From Argentina anserina (Eukaryota; Streptophyta; Magnoliopsida; Rosales; Rosaceae): DNA of 64,000 bases. The stretch spans positions 310,001 to 374,000 of the forward strand of contig NW_026089409.1 in assembly GCF_933775445.1 (NCBI RefSeq), read 5' to 3'. A program made the position numbers and the translations under genes. Below the pieces are notes generated by a model, which ran no database searches, was not told the DNA's origin, and was given only the letters and a program-made list of their open reading frames with translations. Below are positions 15,051 to 28,100 of this stretch, piece by piece (the stretch's first letter is position 1; each line of letters opens with the position of its first letter).

Positions 15051-18000
15051 TCAAACGAGAAATGAAAAGATACACAATTGGAATAGTAAAGATACGCAAA
15101 CGATGTAAAGATACTCAGTTTGAAAGAAACACACTCCCACACTTGCAAAACTCTCAAATTCAATAGAAACTCGCATCAGAAAGCCTTACAGAAAGATACT
15201 CAAACGAGAAATGAAAAGATACACAATTGGAATAGTAAAGATACGCAAACGATGTAAAGATACTCAGTTTGAAAGAAACACACTCCCACACTTGCAAAAC
15301 TCTCAAATACAATAGAAACTCGCATCAGAAGCTTTACAGAAAGATACTCAAACGAGAAATGAAAAGATACACAATTGGAATAGTAAAGATACGCAAACGA
15401 TGTAAAGATACACAATTGGAATAGTAAAGATACGCAAACGATGTAAAGATACTCAGTTTGAAAGAAACACACTCCCACACTTGCAAAACTCTCAAATACA
15501 ATAGAAATTCGCATCAGAAGCCTTACAGAAAGATACTCAAACGAGAAATGAAAAGATACACAATTGGAATAGTAAAGATACGCAAACGATGTAAAGATAC
15601 ACAATTGGAATAGTAAACATACGCAAACGATGTAAAGATACTCAGTTTGAAAGAAACACACTCCCACACTTGCAAAACTCTCAAATTCAATAGAAACTCG
15701 CATCAGAAAGTCTTACAGAAAAATACTCAAACGAGAAATGAAAAGATACACAATTGGAATAGTAAAGATACGCAAACGATGTAAAGATACACAATTGGAA
15801 TAGTAAACATACGCAAACGATGTAAAGATACTCAGTTTGAAAGAAACACACTCCCACACTTGCAAAACTCTCAAATTCAATAGAAACTCGCATCAGAAAG
15901 CCTTACAGAAAAATACTCAAACGAGAAAGGAAAAGATACACAATTGGAATAGTAAAGATACGCAAACGATGTAAAGATACACAATTGGAATAGTAAAGAT
16001 ACGCAAACGATGTAAAGATACTCAGTTTGAAAGAAACACACTCCCACTCTTGCAAAACTCTCAAATACAATAGAAACTCGCATCAGAAGCCTTACAGAAA
16101 GATACTCAAACGAGAAATTAAAAGATACACCATTGGAATAGTAAAGATACGCAAACGATGTAAAGATACACAATTGGAATAGTAAAGATACGCAAACGAT
16201 GTAAAGATACTCAGTTTGAAAGAAACACACTCCCACACTTGCAAAACTCTCAAATTCAATAGAAACTCGCATCAGAAAGCCTTACAGAAAGATACTGAAA
16301 CGAGAAATGAAAAGATACACAATTGGAATAGTAAAGATACGCAAACGATGTAAATATACACAATTGGAATAGTAAAGATACGCAAACGATGTAAAGATAC
16401 TCAGTTTGAAAGAAACACACTCCCACACTTGCAAAACTCTCAAATTCAATAGATACTCGCATCAGAAAGCCTTACAGAAAGATACTCAAACGAGAAATGA
16501 AAAGATACACAATTGGAATAGTAAAGATACGCAAACGATGTAAAGATACTCAGTTTGAAAGAAACACACTCCCACACTTGCAAAACTCTCAAATTCAATA
16601 GAAACTCGCATCAGAAAGCCTTACAGAAAGATACTCAAACGAGAAATGAAAAGATACACAATTGGAATAGTAAAGATACGCAAACGATGTAAAGATACTC
16701 AGTTTGAAAGAAACACACTCCCACACTTGCAAAACTCTCAAATTCAATAGAAACTCGCATCAGAAAGCCTTACAGAAAGATACTCAAACGAGAAATGAAA
16801 AGATACACAATTGGAATAGTAAAGATACGCAAACGATGTAAAGATACACAATTGGAATAGTAAGATACGCAAACGATGTAAAGATACTCAGTTTGAAAGA
16901 AACACACTACCACACTTGCAAAACTCTCAAATACAATAGAAACTCGCATCAGAAGCCTTACAGAAAGATACTCAAACGAGAAATGAAAAGATACACAATT
17001 GGAATAGTAAACATACGCAAACGATGTAAAGATACACAATTGGAATAGTAAACATACGCAAACGATGTAAAGATACTCAGTTTGAAAGAAACACACTCCC
17101 ACACTTGCAAAACTCTCAAATACAATAGAAATTCGCATCAGAAGCCTTACAGAAAGATACTCAAACGAGAAATGAAAAGATACACAATTGGAATAGTAAA
17201 GATACGCAAACGATGTAAAGATACACAATTGGAATAGTAAACATACGCAAACGATGTAAAGATACTCAGTTTGAAAGAAACACACTCCCACACTTGCAAA
17301 ACTCTCAAATTCAATAGAAACTCGCATCAGAAAGTCTTACAGAAAGATACTCAAACGAGAAATGAAAAGATACACAATTGAAATAGTAAAGATACGCAAA
17401 CGATGTAAAGATACTCAGTTTGAAAGAAACACACTCCCACACTTGCAAAACTCTCAAATACAATAGAAACTCGCATCAGAAGCCATACAGAAAGATACTC
17501 AAACGAGAAATGAAAAGATACACAATTGAAATAGTAAAGATACGCAAACGATGTAAAGATACTCAGTTTGAAAGAAACACACTCCCACACTTGCAAAACT
17601 CTCAAATTCAATAGAAACTCGCATCAGAAAGCCTTACAGAAAGATACTCAAACGAGAAATGAAAAGATACACAATTGGAATAGTAAAGATACGCAAACGA
17701 TGTAAAGATACTCAGTTTGAAAGAAACACACTCTCACACTTGCAAAACTCTCAAATACAATAGAAACTCGCATCAGAAGCCTTACAGAAAGATACTCAAA
17801 CGAGAAATGAAAAGATACACAATTGGAATAGTAAAGATACGCAAACGATGTAAAGATACACAATTGGAATAGTAAAGATACGCAAACGATGTAAAGATAC
17901 TCAGTTTGAAAGAAACACACTCCCACACTTGCAAAACTCTCAACTACAATAGAAACTCGCATCAGAAGCCTTACAGAAAGATACTCAAACGAGAAATGAA

Positions 18001-18363
18001 AAGATACACAATTGGAATAGTAAAGATACGCAAACGATGTAAAGATACACAATTGGAATAGTAAAGATACGCAAACGATGTAAAGATACATAATTGGAAT
18101 AGTAAAGATACGCAAACGATGTAAAGATACTCAGTTTGAAAGAAACACACTCCCACACTTGCAAAACTCTCAAATACAATAGAAACTCGCATCAGAAGCC
18201 ATACAGAAAGATACTCAAACGAGAAATGAAAAGATACACAACTGAAATAGTAAAGATACGCAAACGATGTAAAGATACTCAGTTTGAAAGAAACACACTC
18301 CCACACTTGCAAAACTCTCAAATTCAATAGAAACTCGCATCAGAAAGCCTTACAGAAAGATAC

Positions 18364-21300
18364 TCAAACGAGAAATGAAAAGATACACAATTGGAATAGT
18401 AAAGATACGCAAACGATGTAAAGATACTCAGTTTGAAAGAAACACACTCCCACACTTGCAAAACTCTCAAATACAATAGAAACTCGCATCAGAAGCTTTA
18501 CAGAAAGATACTCAAACGAGAAATGAAAAGATACACAATTGGAATAGTAAAGATACGCAAACGATGTAAAGATACACAATTGGAATAGTAAAGATACGCA
18601 AACGATGTAAAGATACTCAGTTTGAAAGAAACACACTCCCACACTTGCAAAACTCTCAAATACAATAGAAACTCGCATCAGAAGCCTTACAGAAAGATAC
18701 TCAAACGAGAAATGAAAAGATACACAATTGGAATAGTAAAGATACGCAAACGATGTAAATATACAGAATTGGAATAGTAAAGATACGCAAACGATGTAAA
18801 GATACTCAGTTTGAAAGAAACACACTCCCACACTTGCAAAACTCTCAAATACAATAGATACTCGCATCAGAAGCCTTACAGAAAGATACTCAAACGAGAA
18901 ATGAGAAGATACACAATTGGAATAGTAAAGATACGCAAACGATGTAAAGATACTCAGTTTGAAAGAAACACACTCTCACACTTGCAAAACTCTCAAATAC
19001 AATAGAAACTCGCATCAGAAGCCTTACAGAAAGATACTCAAACGAGAAATGAAAAGATACACAATTGGAATAGTAAAGATACGCAAACGATGTAAAGATA
19101 CTCAGTTTGAAAGAAACACACTCCCACACTTGCAAAACTCTCAAATTCAATAGAAACTCGCATCAGAAAGCCTTACAGAAAGATACTCAAACGAGAAATG
19201 AAAAGATACACAATTGGAATAGTAAAGATACGCAAACGATGTAAAGATACTCAGTTTGAAAGAAACACACTCCCACACTTGCAAAACTTTCAAATACAAT
19301 AGAAACTCGCATCAGAAGCCATACAGAAAGATACTCAAACGAGAAATGAAAAGATACACAATTGAAATAGTAAAGATACTCAAACGATGTAAAGATACTC
19401 AGTTTGAAAGAAACACACTCCCACACTTGCAAAACTCTCAAATACAATAGAAACTCGCATCAGAAGCCTTACAGAAAGATACTCAAACGAGAAATGAAAA
19501 GATACACAATTGGAATAGTAAAGATACGCAAACGATGTAAAGATACTCAGTTTGAAAGAAACACACTCCCACACTTGCAAAACTCTCAAATACAATAGAA
19601 ATTCGCATCAGAAGCCTTACAGAAAGATACTCAAACGAGAAATGAAAAGATACACAATTGGAATAGTAAAGATACGCAAACGATGTAAAGATACACAATT
19701 GGAATAGTAAACATACGCAAACGATGTAAAGATACTCAGTTTGAAAGAAACACACTCCCACACTTGCAAAACTCTCAAATTCAATAGAAACTCGCATCAG
19801 AAAGTCTTACAGAAAAATACTCAAACGAGAAATGAAAAGATACACAATTGGAATAGTAAAGATACGCAAACGATGTAAAGATACACAATTGGAATAGTAA
19901 ACATACGCAAACGATGTAAAGATACTCAGTTTGAAAGAAACACACTCCCACACTTGCAAAACTCTCAAATTCAATAGAAACTCGCATCAGAAAGCCTTAC
20001 AGAAAAATACTCAAACGAGAAAGGAAAAGATACACAATTGGAATAGTAAAGATACGCAAACGATGTAAAGATACACAATTGGAATAGTAAAGATACGCAA
20101 ACGATGTAAAGATACTCAGTTTGAAAGAAACACACTCCCACTCTTGCAAAACTCTCAAATACAATAGAAACTCGCATCAGAAGCCTTACAGAAAGATACT
20201 CAAACGAGAAATTAAAAGATACACCATTGGAATAGTAAAGATACGCAAACGATGTAAAGATACACAATTGGAATAGTAAAGATACGCAAACGATGTAAAG
20301 ATACTCAGTTTGAAAGAAACACACTCCCACACTTGCAAAACTCTCAAATTCAATAGAAACTCGCATCAGAAAGCCTTACAGAAAGATACTGAAACGAGAA
20401 ATGAAAAGATACACAATTGGAATAGTAAAGATACGCAAACGATGTAAATATACACAATTGGAATAGTAAAGATACGCAAACGATGTAAAGATACTCAGTT
20501 TGAAAGAAACACACTCCCACACTTGCAAAACTCTCAAATACAATAGATACTCGCATCAGAAGCCTTACAGAAAGATACTCAAACGAGATATGAAAAGATA
20601 CACAATTGGAATAGTAAAGATACGCAAACGATGTAAAGACACACAATTGGAATAGTAAAGATACGCAAACGATGTAAAGATACTCAGTTTGAAAGAAACA
20701 CACTCCCACACTTGCAAAACTCTCAAATTCAATAGATACTCGCATCAGAAAGCCTTACAGAAAGATACTCAAACGAGAAATGAAAAGATACACAATTGGA
20801 ATAGTAAAGATACGCAAACGATGTAAAGATACTCAGTTTGAAAGAAACACACTCCCACACTTGCAAAACTCTCAAATTCAATAGAAACTCGCATCAGAAA
20901 GCCTTACAGAAAGATACTCAAACGAGAAATGAAAAGATACACAATTGGAATAGTAAAGATACGCAAACGATGTAAAGATACTCAGTTTGAAAGAAACACA
21001 CTCCCACACTTGCAAAACTCTCAAATTCAATAGAAACTCGCATCAGAAAGCCTTACAGAAAGATACTCAAACGAGAAATGAAAAGATACACAATTGGAAT
21101 AGTAAAGATACGCAAACGATGTAAAGATACACAATTGGAATAGTAAGATACGCAAACGATGTAAAGATACTCAGTTTGAAAGAAACACACTCCCACACTT
21201 GCAAAACTCTCAAATACAATAGAAACTCGCATCAGAAGCCTTACAGAAAGATACTCAAACGAGAAATGAAAAGATACACAATTGGAATAGTAAACATACG

Positions 21301-21421
21301 CAAACGATGTAAAGATACACAATTGGAATAGTAAACATACGCAAACGATGTAAAGATACTCAGTTTGAAAGAAACACACTCCCACACTTGCAAAACTCTC
21401 AAATTCAATAGAAACTCGCAT
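18364..21421. repeat. Second copy of a multi-kb satellite segment (13339-17327)
   Basis: Positions 13339-14422 match 18364-19447 at an offset of 5025 bp. Positions 15687-16270 match 19781-20364 at 4094 bp, and 16770 onward matches 21053 onward at 4283 bp. Rare variants such as gagaaattaaaag with caccattgg (16117 and 20211) and the one-base deletion aatagtaagatac (about 16857 and 21141) occur in both. The offset changes imply a 931-bp loss and a 189-bp gain between the copies. Confidence 0.8.
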
Positions 21422-21796
21422 CAGAAAGCCTTACAGAAAGATACTCAAACGAGAAATGAAAAGATACACAATTGGAATAGTAAAGATACGCAAACGATGT
21501 AAAGATACACAATTGGAATAGTAAACATACGCAAACGATGTAAAGATACTCAGTTTGAAAGAAACACACTCCCACACTTGCAAAACTCTCAAATTCAATA
21601 GAAACTCGCATCAGAAAGCCTTACAGAAAGATACTCAAACGAGAAATGAAAAGATACACAATTGGAATAGTAAAGATACGCAAACGATGTAAAGATACAC
21701 AATTGGAATAGTAAACATACGCAAACGATGTAAAGATACTCAGTTTGAAAGAAACACACTCCCACACTTGCAAAACTCTCAAATTCAATAGAAACT

Positions 21797-23368
21797 TGAT
21801 GAATGGTCGATTACTCGACATCAATATTTAACCCTGTAAGCATCGTAAGTAGTATAAAGCAAGAGGGTATCGTTCACAAACCGGGGATCCAGCCAGGGCT
21901 TAGGATCACAACACTTACATGAATTCATAAAGGTTTTAAGGTTTGATATAGATTTTGGATTGAATCATAAAAACAGTAAATAAAACCTAAACTAATATAA
22001 ACATGTGATCAACCAACCAACACATAAACAATCACCAAAACAAATCACATAGAGGGAATCGAAACAAGCTTCATGTCTTTCTTATAGCATCATGCCGAGA
22101 CTATGCAATAAATCACCAAGGATGGATCATGCATTTAGGGTTCTAAGCAGTAACCTAAACTCATAGACACTTAACACATTCAATCACAACCAAGCAGCCA
22201 TAATCGAAATTCTAACATGTTCATCTTAATCATGTAATCCCAAAGCCATGCACATTGAATTCATCAAGTATGTCACTTACTTAACCAACAACCATGCAAT
22301 TCGAAAATCACATAAACAAGAATAAACATGTTCTTAGCATAAGTCTTTAATCCAACAACCTAAATATCATGCTACAAGCATAGTCATAACACATAGGCAT
22401 CGAAATTCAATCATACATACATACATTCGGCAGAAAACCAAAACAGAAATTCCATAAAACCTAAACAATTTTCGAATCCTTTATATAAATTGAGTCAAGT
22501 AGCTATTTCATAGACAAAATTGATACAAGACTACACTAACCAAATCGCAACTTCATCCATGAACAAGAATAAAACCAAAACCGAAATTAAACAAGAGTGA
22601 ATCATGGTTACACTTTATAAATCAAGCAATCCACAAGTGTAGCCGAGACTTCTATGGATGAAACCTTCTTCACAAGCGTGCTTGAAGGCTATTGATAGGT
22701 GAGGAATGGTGGAATCGGTTTTAGGATTTCTTGGAATGGTGAAGGATGAATTCGGCAGAGCTATGGCTGTGTTTTTGTGTAGGGTTGATGATGTTGCTGA
22801 ATGGAGAGGCCGGCCTCTATATATAGAGGTGTAGGAAGCCTTCTTGCGTGCCAAAAGGAAATAGAATCCAATTGGGAAACTGAAATCCTCTTTGTTATGG
22901 ATTTGATTTATGTACTCCATATCCAACTTGATGTAGGAAACCAAGTTCAATAGGGAGATCTCTTTAAGGGCTGCACGGCAATTTCTTGATCCAACTAGGA
23001 GTAGCTAGGCCGGCCTCCTCTTCTCCTTCTTCAACTCGAATATGATTTCCTTGTTCAACCAGGAATGCAACTCGGCAACTCTCCTTTCTTTCCAAATATG
23101 ATTTGTCTTTCCTGAAAAGAAATCGTCGATTAAGGAATAGGAAAGAATGAAAATAGGAAAGTAGAGTCCTAGTCGAGTAAGGAATCCTAGCTCAATCAGG
23201 AGTTCTAACACTTAGCACAATTTCATCATCAAATCATCTAAAATCGAAATAGCTCTACCTATAACATACATATAACAAAAATGAACCTAAAACAACTAAA
23301 TAAGAAGTAACAAAGCATAAGAATAGGGCATATAAACATTAAGAACGTCACACTTTGTGCTCCTATCA
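21797..23368 (-). repeat. E1 3' LTR
   Basis: Direct repeat of 31530-33101 (offset 9733), 1572 bp in both copies, beginning TGATGAATGG and ending TCCTATCA on the plus strand. Substitutions seen: 23084 C against 32817 A, and 23267 T against 33000 C. Because the element is on the minus strand, this left copy is the downstream (3') LTR. Confidence 0.96.
22814..22829 (-). promoter_or_regulatory. Palindromic TATA element in the E1 3' LTR
   Basis: cctctatatatagagg is a perfect 16-bp palindrome with a TATATATA core. It lies about two thirds of the way into the LTR read from its 5' end on the minus strand. The same palindrome is at 32547-32562 and 62973-62988. It is the best TATA-box candidate; the start site was not determined. 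Confidence 0.6.
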
Positions 23369-23382
23369 ACAACCCCACACTT
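23369..23382 (-). other. E1 polypurine tract
   Basis: On the minus strand this reads aagtgtggggttgt and abuts the 3' LTR. This is the expected place for the plus-strand DNA primer. E2 has the near-identical aagtgtggggtagt at the same position, and the preceding gggactagcaaa is shared too. Confidence 0.85.
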
Positions 23383-25192
23383 AGACTTTGCTAGTCCCTT
23401 AGCAAACACTAAAAACGAAAATCAAAACATAATACGAAATCAATACACTAAAGCTAACGACACAACATTCTAATGCCTTCAACATTTTGTCTCAGAGATC
23501 TTCAAACTCATAGCATCAAGAATAGCATTCAATCGAAATAGATAAGATGAATTCAATGGTTAATAAACATGAAATTTCGTTTAACAAGTAAGACATGGCA
23601 GAAACAAAGATGAAATTAAGCTCAACATGTTCAAAACAAGTTCAAATTCAACTCACAAAGGATATGCACTCCAAATCTTTTCTCTCAAGAACTTGGCATA
23701 TGCTTAAAAGCTTTTCACACACAAGAGTTATGAACATAGTGAAATCGAAAACCTCATGAAAGATACCAATCATATGCACAAATGAACCCAAACCATAAGC
23801 TTACTTATGAAACAAACTCCACAAACCAAGAGCTACTCATTTTAAGAATCATGCGGATCTTTAGAAAAGGGATAGTTAGGCTCGGCATGGGTATTATTTT
23901 CAAGGTAAAAGGAATCACAAAGGTCATCCTCAAGACTTAGCAGAGCAAAACATCCACCTTATGTCGCCATACTCCATAAAACAAGGGCCAAATATCCTCA
24001 TGTTGGACCCATTCATCACTTTAAACATTGTGAAAATGAACAAAGGCTAAAGTATAACATTATTGAGCCTTCAACAAAATACATCACAACTCCAAATTCA
24101 CATAAACAAGTATGTATGCCGAGATCTTTCATCATACTTTCTTTCATATTTTTCTTTCTTTTCTTGCCGTGCCATATATCTTTTCTTTTCTGTTTCTCAC
24201 GGCATCAATACCTTTTTTCCTCTTTTTCATACTCTTTTCACGGCATAACATACATACAATAGCATAACCCCATACTTGAATCAAATCATCACTCCATATT
24301 AACATCCACAATCGGCTCTGCCAAGCCTCAAAGACAAGGTAGAGATATAACTATACTAAGCAAGGATATAACATGTTGGTAATGAAAGAAAAGGCTTAAC
24401 GTAGGCTCAAAGGGGTAAACACTAAGGTGTCCCAAGCAGGGCTCAATTAGGGATATACGGCTTTTTGGCTTTAAGTGGTGGAAATCCTAACAAGATCCAA
24501 CAATCCTTTTCAAAATCAGAGTATATTATGACATAAAGCTTCGAAAGTTTCACAAAGTAAGTTCTAGCATTCTCTAGTTCATTGCAATTCTATGGCATAT
24601 GAATTGATCAACATAGATGTAATGAGGTTATAAAGCCAAGAAACGATAGAATAAAACTCTCCAAAGAAAGGCACAAGTATATGGCTCGAATCTCACATAG
24701 GTTACATGAATTCAAACAAGTAAGGAACATGCTCATTCTGTACCTAAGTTTCAAAATCCTCATCTACTACATGTTCGTACAAAATCTACACATCGATTAA
24801 CCATCAAATAACAATGAAGTTCATTCCAATATCATGATCATCTATCAACCATAAATTCAAAGATCAACTCATCCTAGACAGTTAAAGGCATACCTAGGAC
24901 TCAAAACAACAACAAAACAACTAAACAACTTAAAAATCGAAAAACAGAACCAAAATGACACTAAGATTTCGAAAATCAAAACATAGAATTGAAACACATA
25001 AGCATCAAACAATAGAATTCAACGAATGATGTAAACCCCACCCCACACTTAAAACTTACATTGCCCTCAATGTACAATATGATAAGCAACGAAAATTAGA
25101 AAGAGTTAAGGGATAAGAAAATCCAAACACTCGTTGATGGCTCCTTCATTGGCTTAAGTTTAGAGTCTATAGCCTAGACTATCTTCAAATCA
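23383..25192 (-). other. E1 long non-coding 3' region between pol and the 3' LTR
   Basis: About 1.8 kb follow the gag-pol stop without a convincing reading frame. Many Athila relatives carry an env-like gene here and this copy does not. On the minus strand, 24110-24250 is strongly purine-rich with several gccg steps. E2 has a comparable purine-rich stretch at 52856-52976 and other recognisable homology (for example around 23840-23960 against 53130-53260), so this region is a shared family trait rather than random filler. Confidence 0.75.
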
Positions 25193-28100
25193 TCACTTGC
25201 TTGCCGTAGGATCCAGGAGAGACGTCTCCTCCACATTGTGTTCCACGAAATTGTCATAGTACGGCTTCAAGCGATGTCCATTGACCGTGAATTCCTTTCC
25301 ATGCACCATGCTTTTGATCTGAATAGCATCAGAAGGAAAAACATTAGTAACAACAAACGGTCCAAGCCACCTAGAACGGAGCTTGCCCGGAAACAATCTA
25401 AGTCGAGAATTAAATAAAAGAACTTTCTGCCCAACGACAAAGTGTTTCTTCCTAATCATGCGGTCATGGAATGTCTTAGTCTTCTCCTTGTAAACCATTG
25501 CCGAATCATAGGCCTCATTCCTAATCTCTTCAAGCTCATGCAATTGCAACTTCCTATGTAATCCGGCCTCATCAATGTCCATGTTAAAATTCTTCACAGC
25601 CCACCATGCACGATGTTCAAGCTCCACAGGAAGATGGCACGCCTTGCCATAGACTAGTCGAAATGGTGACATGCCTAGGGGAGTCTTGTATGCCGTCCTA
25701 TAGGCCCAAAGAGCATCATCCAATCGTTGAGACCAATCCTTGCGTGATGGTCCAACAGACTTCTCTAAAATTCTCTTGATCTCACGATTAGATAGCTCTA
25801 ATTGTCCACTTGTTTGAGGGTGATAAGGCGTAGCAACCTTATGCTTGATTCCATACTTCTTCAACAACGCCTCAATGGTCCGGTTGCAAAAGTGAGATCC
25901 TCCATCACTAATGATAACTCTCGGCATACCAAACCTAGAGAAAATGTTAGAACGAAGGAAATCTGCAACAACTCGAGAATCATTAGTCCGGGTGGCCTTT
26001 GCTTCCACCCATTTCGAAACATAGTCAACACAAACGAGTATGTATAAGAAACCATTTGAGCTAGGAAAAGGTCCCATGAAATCAATACCCCAACAATCAA
26101 AAATTTCGACATATATAATCGGTGTCATAGGCATTTGATCTCTAGATCCTAAGTTTCCCATGCGTTGGCATCTATCACAAGTCATGCAAAAATGATATGC
26201 ATCTTTAAAAATCGTAGGCCAAAAGAAACCACATTCTAACACCTTAAGAGCAGTCCTACGTGAACCAAAATGTCCTCCACAAGATTCAGAATGGCAAAAC
26301 GTAAGTATAGAATGATGTTCATGTTCAGGGACACACCTCCTAATGATTTGATCAACACAATGTTTCCACAAGTATGGTTCATCCCAAACATAATACTTAG
26401 CTAATGCCTTTAGTCTATTCTTTTGTGCATGCGATAATGTATCAGGAAATTGCTTAGAAACAAGATAATTGACAATATCTGCATACCATGGCTCACTTAC
26501 CTCAACTCGAAAGAGTTGCTCGTCCGGAAAGCTCTCTTGGATGGCCAAGGGCTCGGCATCTCTTACCAAACGACTCAAATGATCCGCCACAACATTGTCA
26601 CTTCCCTTCTTGTCCTTGATCTCGAGATCAAACTCTTGGAGTAGAAGAATCCATCGAATCAATCTCGGTTTGGCATCCTTCTTTGTCATTAAATACTTCA
26701 AAGCTGCATGGTCAGTGTAAACAATAACTTTAGATTGAAGTAAGTAAGAACGAAACTTATCTAGAGCAAAGATCACGGCAAGAAGTTCTTTTTCAGTTGT
26801 GGTGTAGTTTTGTTGAGCATCATTGAGTGTTCGTGAGGCATAATAGATGGCGTAGGGCTGCTTGTCCTTCCTCTGCCCTAGCACGGCTCCAACTGCATAG
26901 TCGGAGGCATCACACATCAACTCGAATGGCAAGGACCAATCCGGCGGTGCCATGATCGGTGCTGAAGTTAGGAGCTTCTTCAAAGTCTCGAATGCATGCT
27001 TGCAATCATCATCAAAGTGAAATGGAACGTCTTTTTGAAGCAATGAACTCATTGGTCTCGCAATCTTGGAAAAGTCCTTGATAAACCTACGATAGAAACC
27101 TGCATGTCCAAGAAACGATCGAACATCTCTCACACTCGTGGGGAGGGGTAAGTGACGCACAAGATCTATTTTAGACTTATCAACCTCAATTCCTCTAGAT
27201 GAAACAATATGACCTAAGACAATGCCTTGCGTGACCATAAAGTGACATTTTTCCCAATTCAAAACCAAGTTAGTTTCTTCACAACGTTTAAGCACTAGTT
27301 CAACATTTTCAAGGCAAGTTTCGAAATCTTCACCATAGACAGAAAAATCATCCATGAAAACTTCAATTTTGGAACCAATATACTCAGAGAAAATGTGATA
27401 CATACAACGTTGAAACGTACCTGGGGCGTTGCATAAACCAAAAGGCATGCGACGATAAGCAAACGTACCAAAAGGGCATGTGAACGTAGTCTTCTCTTGA
27501 TCTTCTTCCGCAACACTTATTTGGTTGTATCCACTATATCCATCAAGGAAACAATAGAAAGAGTGACCAGCTAACCTCTCAAGCATTTGATCAATGAATG
27601 GCAATGGCATGTGGTCCTTCCTTGTTGTCGCATTGAGCTTCCTATAGTCAATACATACTCTATGTCCGGTCACTGTCCTTTGAGGCACCAACTCGTTGTC
27701 CTTGTTCTTCACCACCGTGATGCCTGACTTCTTTGGCACAACTTGAATAGGAGAGATCCACCTACTATCCGAGATGGGGTAGATCACGCCACAATCGTGC
27801 AACTTGGTGATTTCATCCTTTACAACTTGCATCATTGGTGGGTGAAGGCGTCTCTGACCTTCCTTGGTTGGTTTGGCACCATCTTCTAGCAATATTCGAT
27901 GCACACACATGGTAGGACTTATCCCCTTGATGTCGGCTAAGGTCCATCCTATTGCCGTCTTGTGTCTCTTCAACACTTCAATCAATCTCTCTTCTTGCTC
28001 CTCATCTAGTGCAGATGAAATGATCACGGGCAATGTATCCTCTTCTCCTAGAAACGCATACTTCAAGTGGTCCGGAAGAACCTTAAGATCAAGCTTCGGA

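Larger units (their letters stand above)
1..21796. repeat. Satellite array, left block (148/189/190/230-bp monomers)
   Basis: This is a continuous head-to-tail tandem array that also runs off the left window edge. The shortest monomer is 148 bp: part A (107 bp, from gatactcagtttg to gagaaatgaaaa) and part B (41 bp, from gatacacaattgg to cgatgtaaa). Many units carry two B parts (189 bp) and some three (230 bp). A 1-bp longer A (agaaagcc instead of agaagcc) gives 149- and 190-bp units. My hand count of the consensus is about 47% A, 18% T and 35% G+C, a strong strand asymmetry. It has no spacers, no coding logic and no similarity to the neighbouring retroelements that I can see. Centromeric or pericentromeric identity is inferred from array size, monomer length and retroelement load. 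Confidence 0.97.

Noticed and set aside
1..21796. CRISPR array
   Set aside because: Repeats are directly tandem without unique spacers, and the context is eukaryotic.
1..21796. CENP-B box or telomere-type repeat in the satellite
   Set aside because: I looked for a CENP-B-like motif and for TTTAGGG runs and found neither.
22615..22950. 111-codon frame in the E1 LTR (also 32348-32683)
   Set aside because: It spans the TATA palindrome, and the homologous E3 LTR has an extra G (cacggcaag) that shifts the frame.
23383..25192. Env-like gene of an Athila element
   Set aside because: No frame longer than about 60 codons in the expected orientation, and no signal or membrane pattern.
25802..26047. 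Short frames on the opposite strand of gag-pol
   Set aside because: They lie wholly within the 1853-codon frame and have no domains.
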